A stretch of 45,169 bases of DNA from CAYIHX01 sp964363305 (GTDB lineage: Bacteria; Bdellovibrionota; UBA1018), in contig CAYIHX010000033.1 in assembly GCA_964363305.1 (NCBI GenBank), positions 1-45,169 of the forward strand, given 5' to 3'. The stretch's first letter is position 1; each line of letters begins with the position of its first letter. The notes beneath the pieces are model-generated. The model made no database searches, was not told where the DNA came from, and saw only the letters and a program-made list of their open reading frames with translations. Positions 8,279 to 15,473 of this stretch are shown here, piece after piece. The translations under genes and the position numbers were made by a program.

Positions 8279-9280
8279 CTAGCTCGAGAGCACGCGCGAG
8301 ATCTGAAGCAGGTCCGTAGGAATGAGTTTAGAACGCCCGGCCAGTTTCTGAAAAGGCACGAGGGTCACGCCCCCGCTCTGGACTCCCACCATCGCGTTTG
8401 ATTTTCCGTTGAGGAGGAACGCCACGGCGGAGGCTCCGAGCACGCTGCCGAGCAGTCGATCGTGGGCCGTGGGCGAGCCGCCCCGCTGGGTGTGGCCCAG
8501 GATGCAGACCTTGGGGCTGTAGCCTCTCTCGTCGAGCTGGTCGGCGATTTTCTGTGAAAGACCCGGCGTGCTTCCTTCGCTGACTACGATGATGCTGGAA
8601 GATTTTCCGCGCTTGATCCCGCGATCGATGGTGGCGCAGATCGACTGAATCGACTGCTTTTCTTCGGGGATGACGACGGTCTCGGCGCCGCCGCCGATGC
8701 CCGTCAGCAGGCCGATGAAACCTGAGCTCCGACCCATGACTTCGACCAGAAAGATGCGATCGTGGGAGCTGGCGGTGTCGCGGATGCGATCGATGGCATC
8801 GAGGGCCGTGTTGACCGCGGTGTCGAAGCCGATCGTATCGTCGCTTCCGAAGATGTCATTGTCGATCGTTCCGGGCACTCCAATGCAGGGGTAGCGAGTC
8901 TCGTTTTGAAGCAGGTGCGCCCCCCTGAATGAGCCGTCGCCTCCGATGACGACGAGGGTTTCGATTCCTTTTCTCCTGAGAATATTGGCGGCCTCTTTTC
9001 TTGCGCTTTTTTTGTGGAAATCAGGGCATCGGGCCGTCTTCAGCAGAGTGCCGCCCCTTTGAATGATGTTGGCCACGCTCGAAGCCTCGAGGCGTTCGAT
9101 CCGCCCCTCGAGCAAGCCTTGGTAGCCTCTGAAAACGCCATTGACTTCAAGGCCTTGAGCCAGGCCGTATCGCACCACCGCGCGAATGGCGGCGTTCATG
9201 CCGGGGGCGTCGCCTCCACTCGTCAGCACGGCAATGGAACGGTATTTTTTGCGCACCGGGAGGTTCGGGATTCTCAGCAT
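8279..9280 (-). CDS. pfkA: ATP-dependent 6-phosphofructokinase
   Basis: It converts fructose 6-phosphate to fructose 1,6-bisphosphate in glycolysis. Motifs are TSGGDAPGMNAAIR (ATP site), VVIGGDGSFRGA (GGDGS, ATP-type rather than pyrophosphate-type), GTIDNDIFGSD (catalytic TIDND), VEVMGRSSGF (MGR) and LGHTQRGGSP. From the ATG at 9280 it has 333 residues, close to the bacterial norm. An upstream ATG at 9313 would add an unusual 11 residues and overlaps a TTGACA box (9313-9318, minus strand), so the shorter form is preferred. There is no ribosome site before it. It stands alone and divergent from the next gene. Confidence 0.95.
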   Translation of the reverse strand: MLRIPNLPVRKKYRSIAVLTSGGDAPGMNAAIRAVVRYGLAQGLEVNGVFRGYQGLLEGRIERLEASSVANIIQRGGTLLKTARCPDFHKKSARKEAANILRRKGIETLVVIGGDGSFRGAHLLQNETRYPCIGVPGTIDNDIFGSDDTIGFDTAVNTALDAIDRIRDTASSHDRIFLVEVMGRSSGFIGLLTGIGGGAETVVIPEEKQSIQSICATIDRGIKRGKSSSIIVVSEGSTPGLSQKIADQLDERGYSPKVCILGHTQRGGSPTAHDRLLGSVLGASAVAFLLNGKSNAMVGVQSGGVTLVPFQKLAGRSKLIPTDLLQISRVLSS

Positions 9281-9330
9281 ATACGTTCTAGTGTCGCGAC
9301 CTCGGGGGAGCATGTCAAAGGGGTCGTGCG

Positions 9331-10233
9331 ATGATGAAGAAACTCCGAACGACGATGAGTGGGTGGGCTGTGGTGGTTTGGGCCGTATCGGGTGTCCCGG
9401 CGGTTCAAGCTGGGGAGCTGCCGAGTTCGGGCGAATTTCGTCGGATGGTCCGCTCGGCGGTGGTCGAGGCGGGGCGTGACCCTTCTCGGATCAGCTACGC
9501 GGCGGCTGTGGTAGAAGCGCGTTCGGGGCGGGTTTTGTGGTCGGAAGGGGTTCGTCAGGACGAGAACGTCTATCCCGCGTCGATGATCAAGGCGGTGGTC
9601 GCGTTTGCGGTGTTGCGCAAGGTGGATCGGGGTGAAGTCAGGCTGGAGCAGGAAGTGACGATCTCACAATCGAACGCGGACGCGGAGTGCGCATTGGGCT
9701 GCGCCCGTTACGGCTTTGGCAGGTCGATTCTTGTTTCCACCCTGCTGAACGACATGATCGTTCATTCAAATAACATCGCGACGAACCAGCTGATTGATCT
9801 GGTCGGCAAGCCGTTCATCAATCGAACCGCCATGGCGGTGGACGCTCGCGGAATTCAAGTACTGCGGAAGGTTTATGTCCAGGTCAATCCTGAGCCTGAG
9901 CTCACGGTGCGGAATCAGGGAAACGCCGCCGCGTTCGTCGCGTTCTACCGAGAAGTGGTTTCTAACTCGCGGGAGCTGCTGACGGCGTCAAGCCGCGAAA
10001 AGCTGCTCGATCTTCTTGCTCGTTGCCATTCCCGCAATCGCTTGAACGCGCTTCTTCCTCGCGCAGTGACGTTTTTCCATAAAACCGGCTCGACCAGTGA
10101 TTCCTCGAGCGACGCGGGCTTCTACTGGCTCGACCCTGAGCACGTCGTGATTATCGCGGGAATGCACGACTTCCATGACTACGCGCCTTTACGTCAAGTG
10201 GGCCGCGCGGTGTTTGACCGGCTGGGTGACTGA
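9331..10233 (+). CDS. Exported beta-lactamase-fold serine hydrolase
   Basis: This is a periplasmic protein of the class A beta-lactamase / penicillin-binding fold. It has 300 residues with a signal peptide ending near AVQA. The active-site set is complete: ASMIK (S84-x-x-K87), HSNN (S145-N-N) and HKTGS (K250-T-G). A short EPELT at 187-191 recalls the EPELN omega-loop motif of class A beta-lactamases, but the loop that follows is shorter. A cell-wall D,D-peptidase-like role is therefore as likely as antibiotic hydrolysis. An AAGGGG ribosome site lies seven bases before the ATG. It is single and divergent from pfkA. Fold assignment is strong and substrate unknown. Confidence 0.85.
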   Translation: MMKKLRTTMSGWAVVVWAVSGVPAVQAGELPSSGEFRRMVRSAVVEAGRDPSRISYAAAVVEARSGRVLWSEGVRQDENVYPASMIKAVVAFAVLRKVDRGEVRLEQEVTISQSNADAECALGCARYGFGRSILVSTLLNDMIVHSNNIATNQLIDLVGKPFINRTAMAVDARGIQVLRKVYVQVNPEPELTVRNQGNAAAFVAFYREVVSNSRELLTASSREKLLDLLARCHSRNRLNALLPRAVTFFHKTGSTSDSSSDAGFYWLDPEHVVIIAGMHDFHDYAPLRQVGRAVFDRLGD

Positions 10234-10253
10234 CCGCGTATTTTGAAAGATCA

Positions 10254-10282
10254 TTGCAAGATACCGGGTCAGCCGTTAATAT
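10254..10282 (+). promoter_or_regulatory. Candidate promoter giving a leaderless transcript
   Basis: TTGCAA at 10254-10259 and TAATAT at 10277-10282 are separated by 17 bases and each match four of six consensus positions. The start codon at 10289 lies seven bases after the -10 box, so the predicted first transcribed base is the A of ATG. No ribosome site precedes the gene. The second ATPase gene of this type has the same geometry. Confidence 0.4.
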
Positions 10283-10288
10283 GAAATC

Positions 10289-11506
10289 ATGGCGCATACC
10301 CGTGATCGTAGCGTGGGGGCCTTGCTATCCAAGCTCCTTGCTTTCAGTCCCATCGTCGGGATTTTCGGCCACCGCCAGGTCGGCAAGACCACGCTCGCGT
10401 CGAGGCTTTCCCCGTCTTACTGGACCCTCGACGATCGCGAGACCCGTCGCGCCATTGCCAAAGACCCCAAGGCGTTCCTTTTGCGCAAAGGTCAGAGACC
10501 GCCCGTTATTATCGATGAATGCCAGTACGAGCCCGATCTTTTTCCCGCCCTCAAGGAGCATGTGCGCACCCGCAAGCGCCCTGGGCAATTCGTGCTCACG
10601 GGCTCGGTGCGTTTCACCAGTCGTAAAGCGATTCGGGAGTCTCTAGCCGGGCGGATTAGCCCTCTGGAACTTTACCCCCTTATTCTCTCGGAGCTCGAGG
10701 GCGTCGAGCTGCCCGATACGGTGCCGACGTTGATGGCGCTGGCATCGTTTACCTCATCGACGGTTGATGGCCTCAAGCGCGGTGTCTTATTGAAGAAAAC
10801 CCAGCAAGTCATGGAGAAATACCTGACCCATGGCGGCTTGCCGGGCATTTGCTTCGTCAGGGAGGAGCGATTGCGGCGTGAGCTCCTTTCCGCGCTGCAC
10901 GCGCTTATTCTCGATCGTGATTTGCGCCTCATCGTGGAGACCAAGCTCTCCATGGATACGTTGATGCGCTGGCTACAGTGGATCGCGGCCAATGGTTGGA
11001 ACGCTTACAGTGCCACCCAAGCGAGGAACGCCGTGGGCATCTCGTTTCCCACTCAGAAAAATCTTCTCTACGCTTTGGAGTCGATCTACCTCATTCGGAG
11101 GATTCCCATAAAAGGTCGCTCTGGGGTCATCCTGCTTTTGGAAGATCAGTACGAGGAGGTGGCGCTCTCCCGTGGGGCCTACGACCGCAAGGAGCAGCTG
11201 CTCTCTTGTTTTTTTCGCAATGCGCGGGCGCAGTTTCATTATCGCATGGGGGAAAGAGTGGAATTCGAGTCTTATTGGACCCAGTCAGGCGCGCGGGTGC
11301 CCTTGGTGGTGCGGGGGGCTCAGGGAGCCGCTCTTGGTTTCATCGCGGTAGCCGGTGCGAAACCCACATTATCCCAAACACGCGCGGCCGATAGCTTTCT
11401 GCGCCACGAACCCCAGGGCAAGGTGGTGTTTCTTTCTGGCGAGCCCATGAAGGCCGCAGTACTGGACCCGCGGGTTTTGCATTGTGCCGCAGCGGCGTTG
11501 CTGTAG
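10289..11506 (+). CDS. AAA ATPase, AAA_14/DUF4143 type
   Basis: It has 405 residues. Walker A GHRQVGKTT (27-35) and Walker B PVIIDEC (about 72-78) are followed by FVLTGSVRF, the sensor-like strand of the family, and SLAGRISPLELYPL. The C-terminal half has the DUF4143 layout, with a winged-helix-like segment near residue 235-275, but it lacks the usual clear C-terminal nuclease-like lysine motif. Function in the family is not settled: such ATPases are common, often horizontally moved and sometimes suggested to act in conflict systems. It is a single gene, apparently without a leader. A divergent relative is encoded at 18332-19510. Confidence 0.85.
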   Translation: MAHTRDRSVGALLSKLLAFSPIVGIFGHRQVGKTTLASRLSPSYWTLDDRETRRAIAKDPKAFLLRKGQRPPVIIDECQYEPDLFPALKEHVRTRKRPGQFVLTGSVRFTSRKAIRESLAGRISPLELYPLILSELEGVELPDTVPTLMALASFTSSTVDGLKRGVLLKKTQQVMEKYLTHGGLPGICFVREERLRRELLSALHALILDRDLRLIVETKLSMDTLMRWLQWIAANGWNAYSATQARNAVGISFPTQKNLLYALESIYLIRRIPIKGRSGVILLLEDQYEEVALSRGAYDRKEQLLSCFFRNARAQFHYRMGERVEFESYWTQSGARVPLVVRGAQGAALGFIAVAGAKPTLSQTRAADSFLRHEPQGKVVFLSGEPMKAAVLDPRVLHCAAAALL

Positions 11507-11541
11507 CGGGATCCCTCAAACCAACTCATGGCCCGGCAGCG

Positions 11542-12018
11542 CTAACCCTCGTTGTGGTACGGATGCCCACGCACGACGCTAAAAGCGCGGTAAAGCTGTT
11601 CGAGGAGCACGACCCGCGCCAGTTCGTGCGGAAGCGTCTGCGGCCCGAGGCTCAGAACTTCGTGCGCCTGTGCTCGGACTTCGGGACTCCAGCCGAGGCT
11701 GCTGCCGACGGCGACGACCACGTCCGAGCCGCTTGATTCCCAGTCGCGCACTCGCTGCGCCCATTCTTGAGTCTTCAGGGAGCGTCCCGTTTCATCGAGC
11801 AAAACCAGGTGCGCTGCCTTTGTTTTTTCAAGGAGGAGTTTGCCCTCGACGGTCTGGATTCTCAGGCGTGTTGAATCGCTTTTATCTGGAACGGAGGTTG
11901 GTTTGAGTTCGATTTCTTGGGCAGAGACCCAGGGCTGCAGGCGCTTCAGATACTCGTCGGCCGCCGCCCGATAGCCGGGGAATTTGAGGCGCCCAAAGGC
12001 GAGGACCTTGAGTTTCAC
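11542..12018 (-). CDS. rlmH: 23S rRNA (pseudouridine1915-N3)-methyltransferase RlmH
   Basis: It methylates pseudouridine 1915 in helix 69 of 23S rRNA, using S-adenosylmethionine, on the assembled 70S ribosome. It has 158 residues, the normal length. The SPOUT fold is shown by HLVLLDETGRSL, VVVAVGSSLGWSPE (cofactor loop) and the C-terminal LEQLYRAFSVVRGHPYHNEG, which is diagnostic. The start is GTG at 12018, nine bases after rsfS, which also acts on the ribosome. It is the last gene of the rplU-to-rlmH block. Confidence 0.96.
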   Translation of the reverse strand: MKLKVLAFGRLKFPGYRAAADEYLKRLQPWVSAQEIELKPTSVPDKSDSTRLRIQTVEGKLLLEKTKAAHLVLLDETGRSLKTQEWAQRVRDWESSGSDVVVAVGSSLGWSPEVRAQAHEVLSLGPQTLPHELARVVLLEQLYRAFSVVRGHPYHNEG

Positions 12019-12027
12019 GGTGCGAGC

Positions 12028-12465
12028 TTAGTTGAGCTGAGAAGCGCCCGAACCATAGAATTCCGGCGGAATTTTGATTCGGGGAGCGTCGGCCCACAGG
12101 CTCTCGAGGTCGTAGTATTCGCGGAGCGCATCGAGAAATACGTGAACGACGTAATCGCCGAAATCGAGGAGAATCCAGCGCCCCTCGCTCTCGCCCTCGC
12201 TCGAAACGAGCACGGCGCCGGCGGCTTCCAGCTCGGTGACCACGCTACTGGCGATGGCCTGCACCTGGCGATCAGATGTGCCTGAGCAGATGATGAAAAA
12301 ATCGGTGAATCCTGAGATCTCAGTGAGGTCGAGGATCTTCAGTCGTTCAGCCTTTTTGTCGATCGCGGCCCTGGCGCAGAGGAGTGCGCGATTCAGTGTC
12401 TGATGGTCTGCTTCTGGAGTCATGAGCTGGGTTTCCGTTCCTGAGACTTGCATAGCACGGGCCAT
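12028..12465 (-). CDS. rsfS: Ribosome silencing factor RsfS
   Basis: It binds L14 on the large subunit and blocks subunit joining when nutrients run low. It has 145 residues. The core DKKAERLKILDLTEISGFTD, then FFIICSGTSDRQVQAI, and EGRWILLDFGDYVVHVF followed by REYYDLESLW are all diagnostic. The first ATG (12465) lies three bases after nadD. ATG codons at 12453 and 12423 are possible alternatives that would shorten a poorly conserved N-terminus. Position between nadD and rlmH is the classic arrangement. Confidence 0.96.
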   Translation of the reverse strand: MARAMQVSGTETQLMTPEADHQTLNRALLCARAAIDKKAERLKILDLTEISGFTDFFIICSGTSDRQVQAIASSVVTELEAAGAVLVSSEGESEGRWILLDFGDYVVHVFLDALREYYDLESLWADAPRIKIPPEFYGSGASQLN

Positions 12466-12468
12466 ACC

Positions 12469-13233
12469 CTAAAAGAGGCGCCGCTTCAATTCGGCCTCAA
12501 CTTGGGGGTGTAAGGTTGCGGAGGGGGGCACGCCGTGCTTCACGATCGCCTCCCGGATCTCCGAGCTGGAGAGGTTTCGTGCGGGAGTGGGGCAGACCCG
12601 GAGCATCCGAGCGCCGCCGTAACCGATCGGGCTTCCTTGAATCCACCATTCGCGGTCCGTGTGCCTGCGGAGGAGGCCAGAGGCCTCCCAGTCACGTAAA
12701 ACGGCCTCGGCGGAGAGAAGGCTGTCGGGTTTTCTCTCCAGGACGATCCAATGAGCCACCCTCAGTACGTCTGGAAACCGGCTCCAATGAGGGAGATTTC
12801 GAAGTTGATCGATGCCGATGACCATCCCGACCTCTCTTTCTCCGCTTTGGAGCGCGAGAAGGGAATCGTAGGAGTACTGGGCTTCGCCCGGGTGGGTGCG
12901 GGCGCGTTCCAGTTCGAGAGTGCTGATCGAGACCCGCTCCCAGAGGGAGGGGTCTTCAGCGGAGAAGGGGAACGGGCGCTCCGCCCCGAGTCCAAGCTTG
13001 ACGAGTTCGAGGCGCTGTTCCGCCGAAAGGCGGGCGTTCTTCTGAGGCGCTTTTCCGGCGGGGAGGATGACGACGCGTCCGACTCCCGGGTTTTGAAAAA
13101 GGCCGAGCACTCCTTCGCGGTGACCGAGGTGAGGGGGGTCGAAGCTTCCGCCAAAAACAGCTGTGATGTTCTCCCAGCGTACCGTCACGAGAAGTGGGTC
13201 CTCGCTACTTCGTTTTGCGAAGCGTGATGTCAT
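12469..13233 (-). CDS. nadD: Nicotinate-nucleotide adenylyltransferase
   Basis: It adenylates nicotinate mononucleotide in NAD synthesis. The nucleotidyltransferase signature GGSFDPPHLGH is at residues 28-38 of the longest form, MVIGIDQLRNLPHWSRF is the substrate segment, and SSSEIREAI near the C-terminus is the ISSTxIR-type motif. The ATG at 13233 overlaps obgE by 29 bases and has no ribosome site. A GTG at 13188, preceded by GAGGA ten bases upstream, gives a 239-residue protein that starts closer to the first conserved strand and may be the true start. The neighbours obgE and rsfS are the usual ones. Confidence 0.94.
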   Translation of the reverse strand: MTSRFAKRSSEDPLLVTVRWENITAVFGGSFDPPHLGHREGVLGLFQNPGVGRVVILPAGKAPQKNARLSAEQRLELVKLGLGAERPFPFSAEDPSLWERVSISTLELERARTHPGEAQYSYDSLLALQSGEREVGMVIGIDQLRNLPHWSRFPDVLRVAHWIVLERKPDSLLSAEAVLRDWEASGLLRRHTDREWWIQGSPIGYGGARMLRVCPTPARNLSSSEIREAIVKHGVPPSATLHPQVEAELKRRLF

Positions 13234-14410
13234 CGGGCATCAGGATAGCTCCGATGCCCGCGGCAGGCTGCCCCGATTGCCCGGCGAGAAACGCCTCAGG
13301 ACCTGAATGGATTTGATTTGCGCGATTTTGGCGATCGTCGCGCACTCGACGAGCCAGCTCAAACTGGAGCGCCTCGACGCCGGTCCCGGTGGCAGCGGAG
13401 AGAATCCACGGTTCTTCTTTTTCTGGCGGTCGACCACGAACCGCGCTGATGCGCTCTCTCAGGGCTTGGGTGACCTGGTTCAAAACCGCCGCATCCGCCG
13501 CGAGCAGGTCCACCTTGTTGAAGACCACCAGCTCAGGCTTGAGAAGCAGGTCGGGGCTGAAAAGCCCGAGTTCCTTCCGGATCGCTTCATAACGCGCGAC
13601 GCAGGTTTCGATCGCGGGTGTGAGGCTGTCTTCGATGTCGGGTCGAGTCGCGTCCTCTAGAACTTGGGCCCCATCGATCATGTGGACGAAAACCGAGGTG
13701 CGCTCGATGTGGCGGAGAAATTTATGGCCGAGCCCGAGTCCGCTGTGCGCGCCTTCAATGAGTCCGGGAATATCGGCGACGACGAAGCTCGTGTAGTCTG
13801 GCATCGCGACCACGCCGAGGTTCGGGACGAGAGTCGTGAACGGATAGTCGGCGATCTTCGGGCGCGCGGCGCTCATCCGGGAGATCAGCGTCGATTTGCC
13901 CGCATTGGGGAAGCCGATCAGCGCCACATCAGCGAGAAGCTTGAGCTCTAGCTTGAGGGTGAGGCTCTTGCCTGGCTCTCCTGGTTGGGCAAATTTGGGG
14001 GCTTGGTGGGTTGAGGTGGCGAAATGGGCATTCCCTTTACCGCCGCGCCCGCCCTTGCAGGCCAGCCAGCGTTCACCGTCTTGCATGAACTCGATCAATA
14101 CTTCGCCGGACTCCGCCTCATGGAGGACGGTTCCCACCGGAACTCGAATGATGACGTCTTCGCCGTCGCGGCCGGCCTTGTTGGTGCTCGAGCCATGATC
14201 GCCGGGAGGGGCCTTATAGACGCGCCTGTAGCGAAAATCTTGAAGGGTGCCGAGCTGGACCGAAGCGACGAAGATGACGTCGCCCCCACGGCCGCCGTCG
14301 CCCCCGTCCGGTCCCCCTCGGGGCTCAAAGGTTTCGCGGCGAAAGCTCACCGAGCCCGGGCCACCGTGTCCGGCATTGATTTCAATCTGAGCTTCGTCAA
14401 TAAAACGCAT
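13205..14410 (-). CDS. obgE: GTPase ObgE/CgtA
   Basis: This is an essential GTPase of large-subunit assembly and stress signalling. It has 401 residues. The glycine-rich Obg domain occupies about 1-158 (repeated GG and RGG turns). The GTPase domain has P-loop GFPNAGKST, switch DYPFTTLVPNLG, G3 DIPGLIEGA, G4 FNKVDLL and G5 ILSAATG. A short C-terminal extension of about 35 residues lacks the acidic tail of E. coli Obg. It is separated from rpmA by a terminator hairpin, so it is probably expressed partly by readthrough or from its own promoter. Confidence 0.96.
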   Translation of the reverse strand: MRFIDEAQIEINAGHGGPGSVSFRRETFEPRGGPDGGDGGRGGDVIFVASVQLGTLQDFRYRRVYKAPPGDHGSSTNKAGRDGEDVIIRVPVGTVLHEAESGEVLIEFMQDGERWLACKGGRGGKGNAHFATSTHQAPKFAQPGEPGKSLTLKLELKLLADVALIGFPNAGKSTLISRMSAARPKIADYPFTTLVPNLGVVAMPDYTSFVVADIPGLIEGAHSGLGLGHKFLRHIERTSVFVHMIDGAQVLEDATRPDIEDSLTPAIETCVARYEAIRKELGLFSPDLLLKPELVVFNKVDLLAADAAVLNQVTQALRERISAVRGRPPEKEEPWILSAATGTGVEALQFELARRVRDDRQNRANQIHSGPEAFLAGQSGQPAAGIGAILMPDDITLRKTK

Positions 14411-14427
14411 TGCGTTAAAACCGCCTT

Positions 14428-14473
14428 AAAAAAAACTCGCGACTCCATCTGCCGTTGGGCAGGAATCGCGAGT
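14428..14473 (-). terminator. Intrinsic terminator between rpmA and obgE
   Basis: On the minus strand an ACTCGCGA / TCGCGAGT stem (14466-14473 with 14435-14442) contains a smaller CTGCC / GGCAG stem in its loop and is followed by a run of eight T. It lies 32 bases after the rpmA stop and 18 bases before the obgE start. Partial termination here would let ribosomal proteins be made in excess over the GTPase. Confidence 0.88.
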
Positions 14474-14505
14474 GGAAAGACTGACGCAGAGGAAGGAGCG
14501 GAGAC

Positions 14506-14763
14506 TCAGGCGGCCGGATAGACCGATACTTGTTTCCGCTTCTTGTCGAAGCGCTCGAATTTCACAACTCCGGGGATCATGGCGTAGATGGTGAAATCTC
14601 TGCCTAAGCCGACGTTGCGTCCTGCATGAAATTTGGTGCCGCACTGACGAATGAGAATCGCACCCGCCTTTACCAGTTCGCCGCCGAAGCGCTTGACACC
14701 GCGCATCTTTGGGTTGCTGTCACGACCGTTTCTGGAACTACCACCGGCTTTCTTATGTGCCAT
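14506..14763 (-). CDS. rpmA: 50S ribosomal protein L27
   Basis: Large-subunit protein near the peptidyl-transferase centre. It has 85 residues, normal length. It begins MAHKKAGGSSRNGRDS, with GVKRFGGE and the AGAILIRQCGTKFHAG strand, all diagnostic. It has the uncleaved MAHKK N-terminus rather than the Firmicutes pre-sequence. It follows rplU by 41 bases and is followed by a terminator. Confidence 0.98.
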   Translation of the reverse strand: MAHKKAGGSSRNGRDSNPKMRGVKRFGGELVKAGAILIRQCGTKFHAGRNVGLGRDFTIYAMIPGVVKFERFDKKRKQVSVYPAA

Positions 14764-14804
14764 GGTTCGTTTGCCTCTCTCTCGCTCGAGTGGAGCGAAT
14801 TAGG

Positions 14805-15398
14805 TTATTCAGCTTTTTTCTTAGGCTGAGCAGGGGTTTTCTTTGCTGTGGTTTTCTCTGCTGCGGTTTTATTAGAGGCCGGGGCCTGAGCTTCGGATGA
14901 AACCGGGGCTTTGGCCAATTTCTTTTCACCGGTTCCCGCAGCGGCGGCAGCGAGACGCTTGCGTGAGCCAAGGGTTTTCGGTGTCATCGGCAGGCCCTTC
15001 GGAGCCAGGTCCGTGATGAATTTCGCGAGCTTCGTCTTTTTATCTTCAGTCGACAGCGTCGCGGATTCCCCGGCGCCATTCGTCAGGCTCGTGATGATGA
15101 GCTGCGTTTGAAACTGGCGATGCCCTTGGGTGCGGCGATATTGCTTGCGGCGCTTCATCTTGATGATAGTCACCTTTTCGCCACGGCCTTGGCCGACGAC
15201 TTCGGCTTCCACCTTGGCTCCTGCCAGGTAGGGTTTGCCCAACCAGATCTGAGAGCTCTCCGTGCCCGGCTTGGCCACGAGAAGGATTTTGTCGAAATGA
15301 ACCGCTCCGCCGATGCCGTCTTCGATCTTTTCGATCTCAACAAAATCACCCGCTTGAACGCGATACTGCTTACCACCGGTCTCAATCACTGCGTACAT
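14805..15398 (-). CDS. rplU: 50S ribosomal protein L21 with a long basic C-terminal tail
   Basis: Large-subunit protein that contacts 23S rRNA. The first 103 residues or so are ordinary L21 (MYAVIETGGKQYRVQAGDF at the start; KVTIIKMKRRKQYRRTQGHR near 75-94). A further 90 or so residues follow without break, rich in Ala, Lys, Thr and Pro, ending KKTPAQPKKKAE, like histone H1-type tails. Total length is 197 residues, nearly twice the usual. It is the first gene of the ribosomal block, divergent from a sensor kinase gene 75 bases away. Confidence 0.97.
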   Translation of the reverse strand: MYAVIETGGKQYRVQAGDFVEIEKIEDGIGGAVHFDKILLVAKPGTESSQIWLGKPYLAGAKVEAEVVGQGRGEKVTIIKMKRRKQYRRTQGHRQFQTQLIITSLTNGAGESATLSTEDKKTKLAKFITDLAPKGLPMTPKTLGSRKRLAAAAAGTGEKKLAKAPVSSEAQAPASNKTAAEKTTAKKTPAQPKKKAE

Positions 15399-15473
15399 AG
15401 GGCACGGTAATTGCCCGAAAAAGGGGGGGGAGTCAATGGGACTTTACGGTAGGATAAGAATGGAGCACGTATA

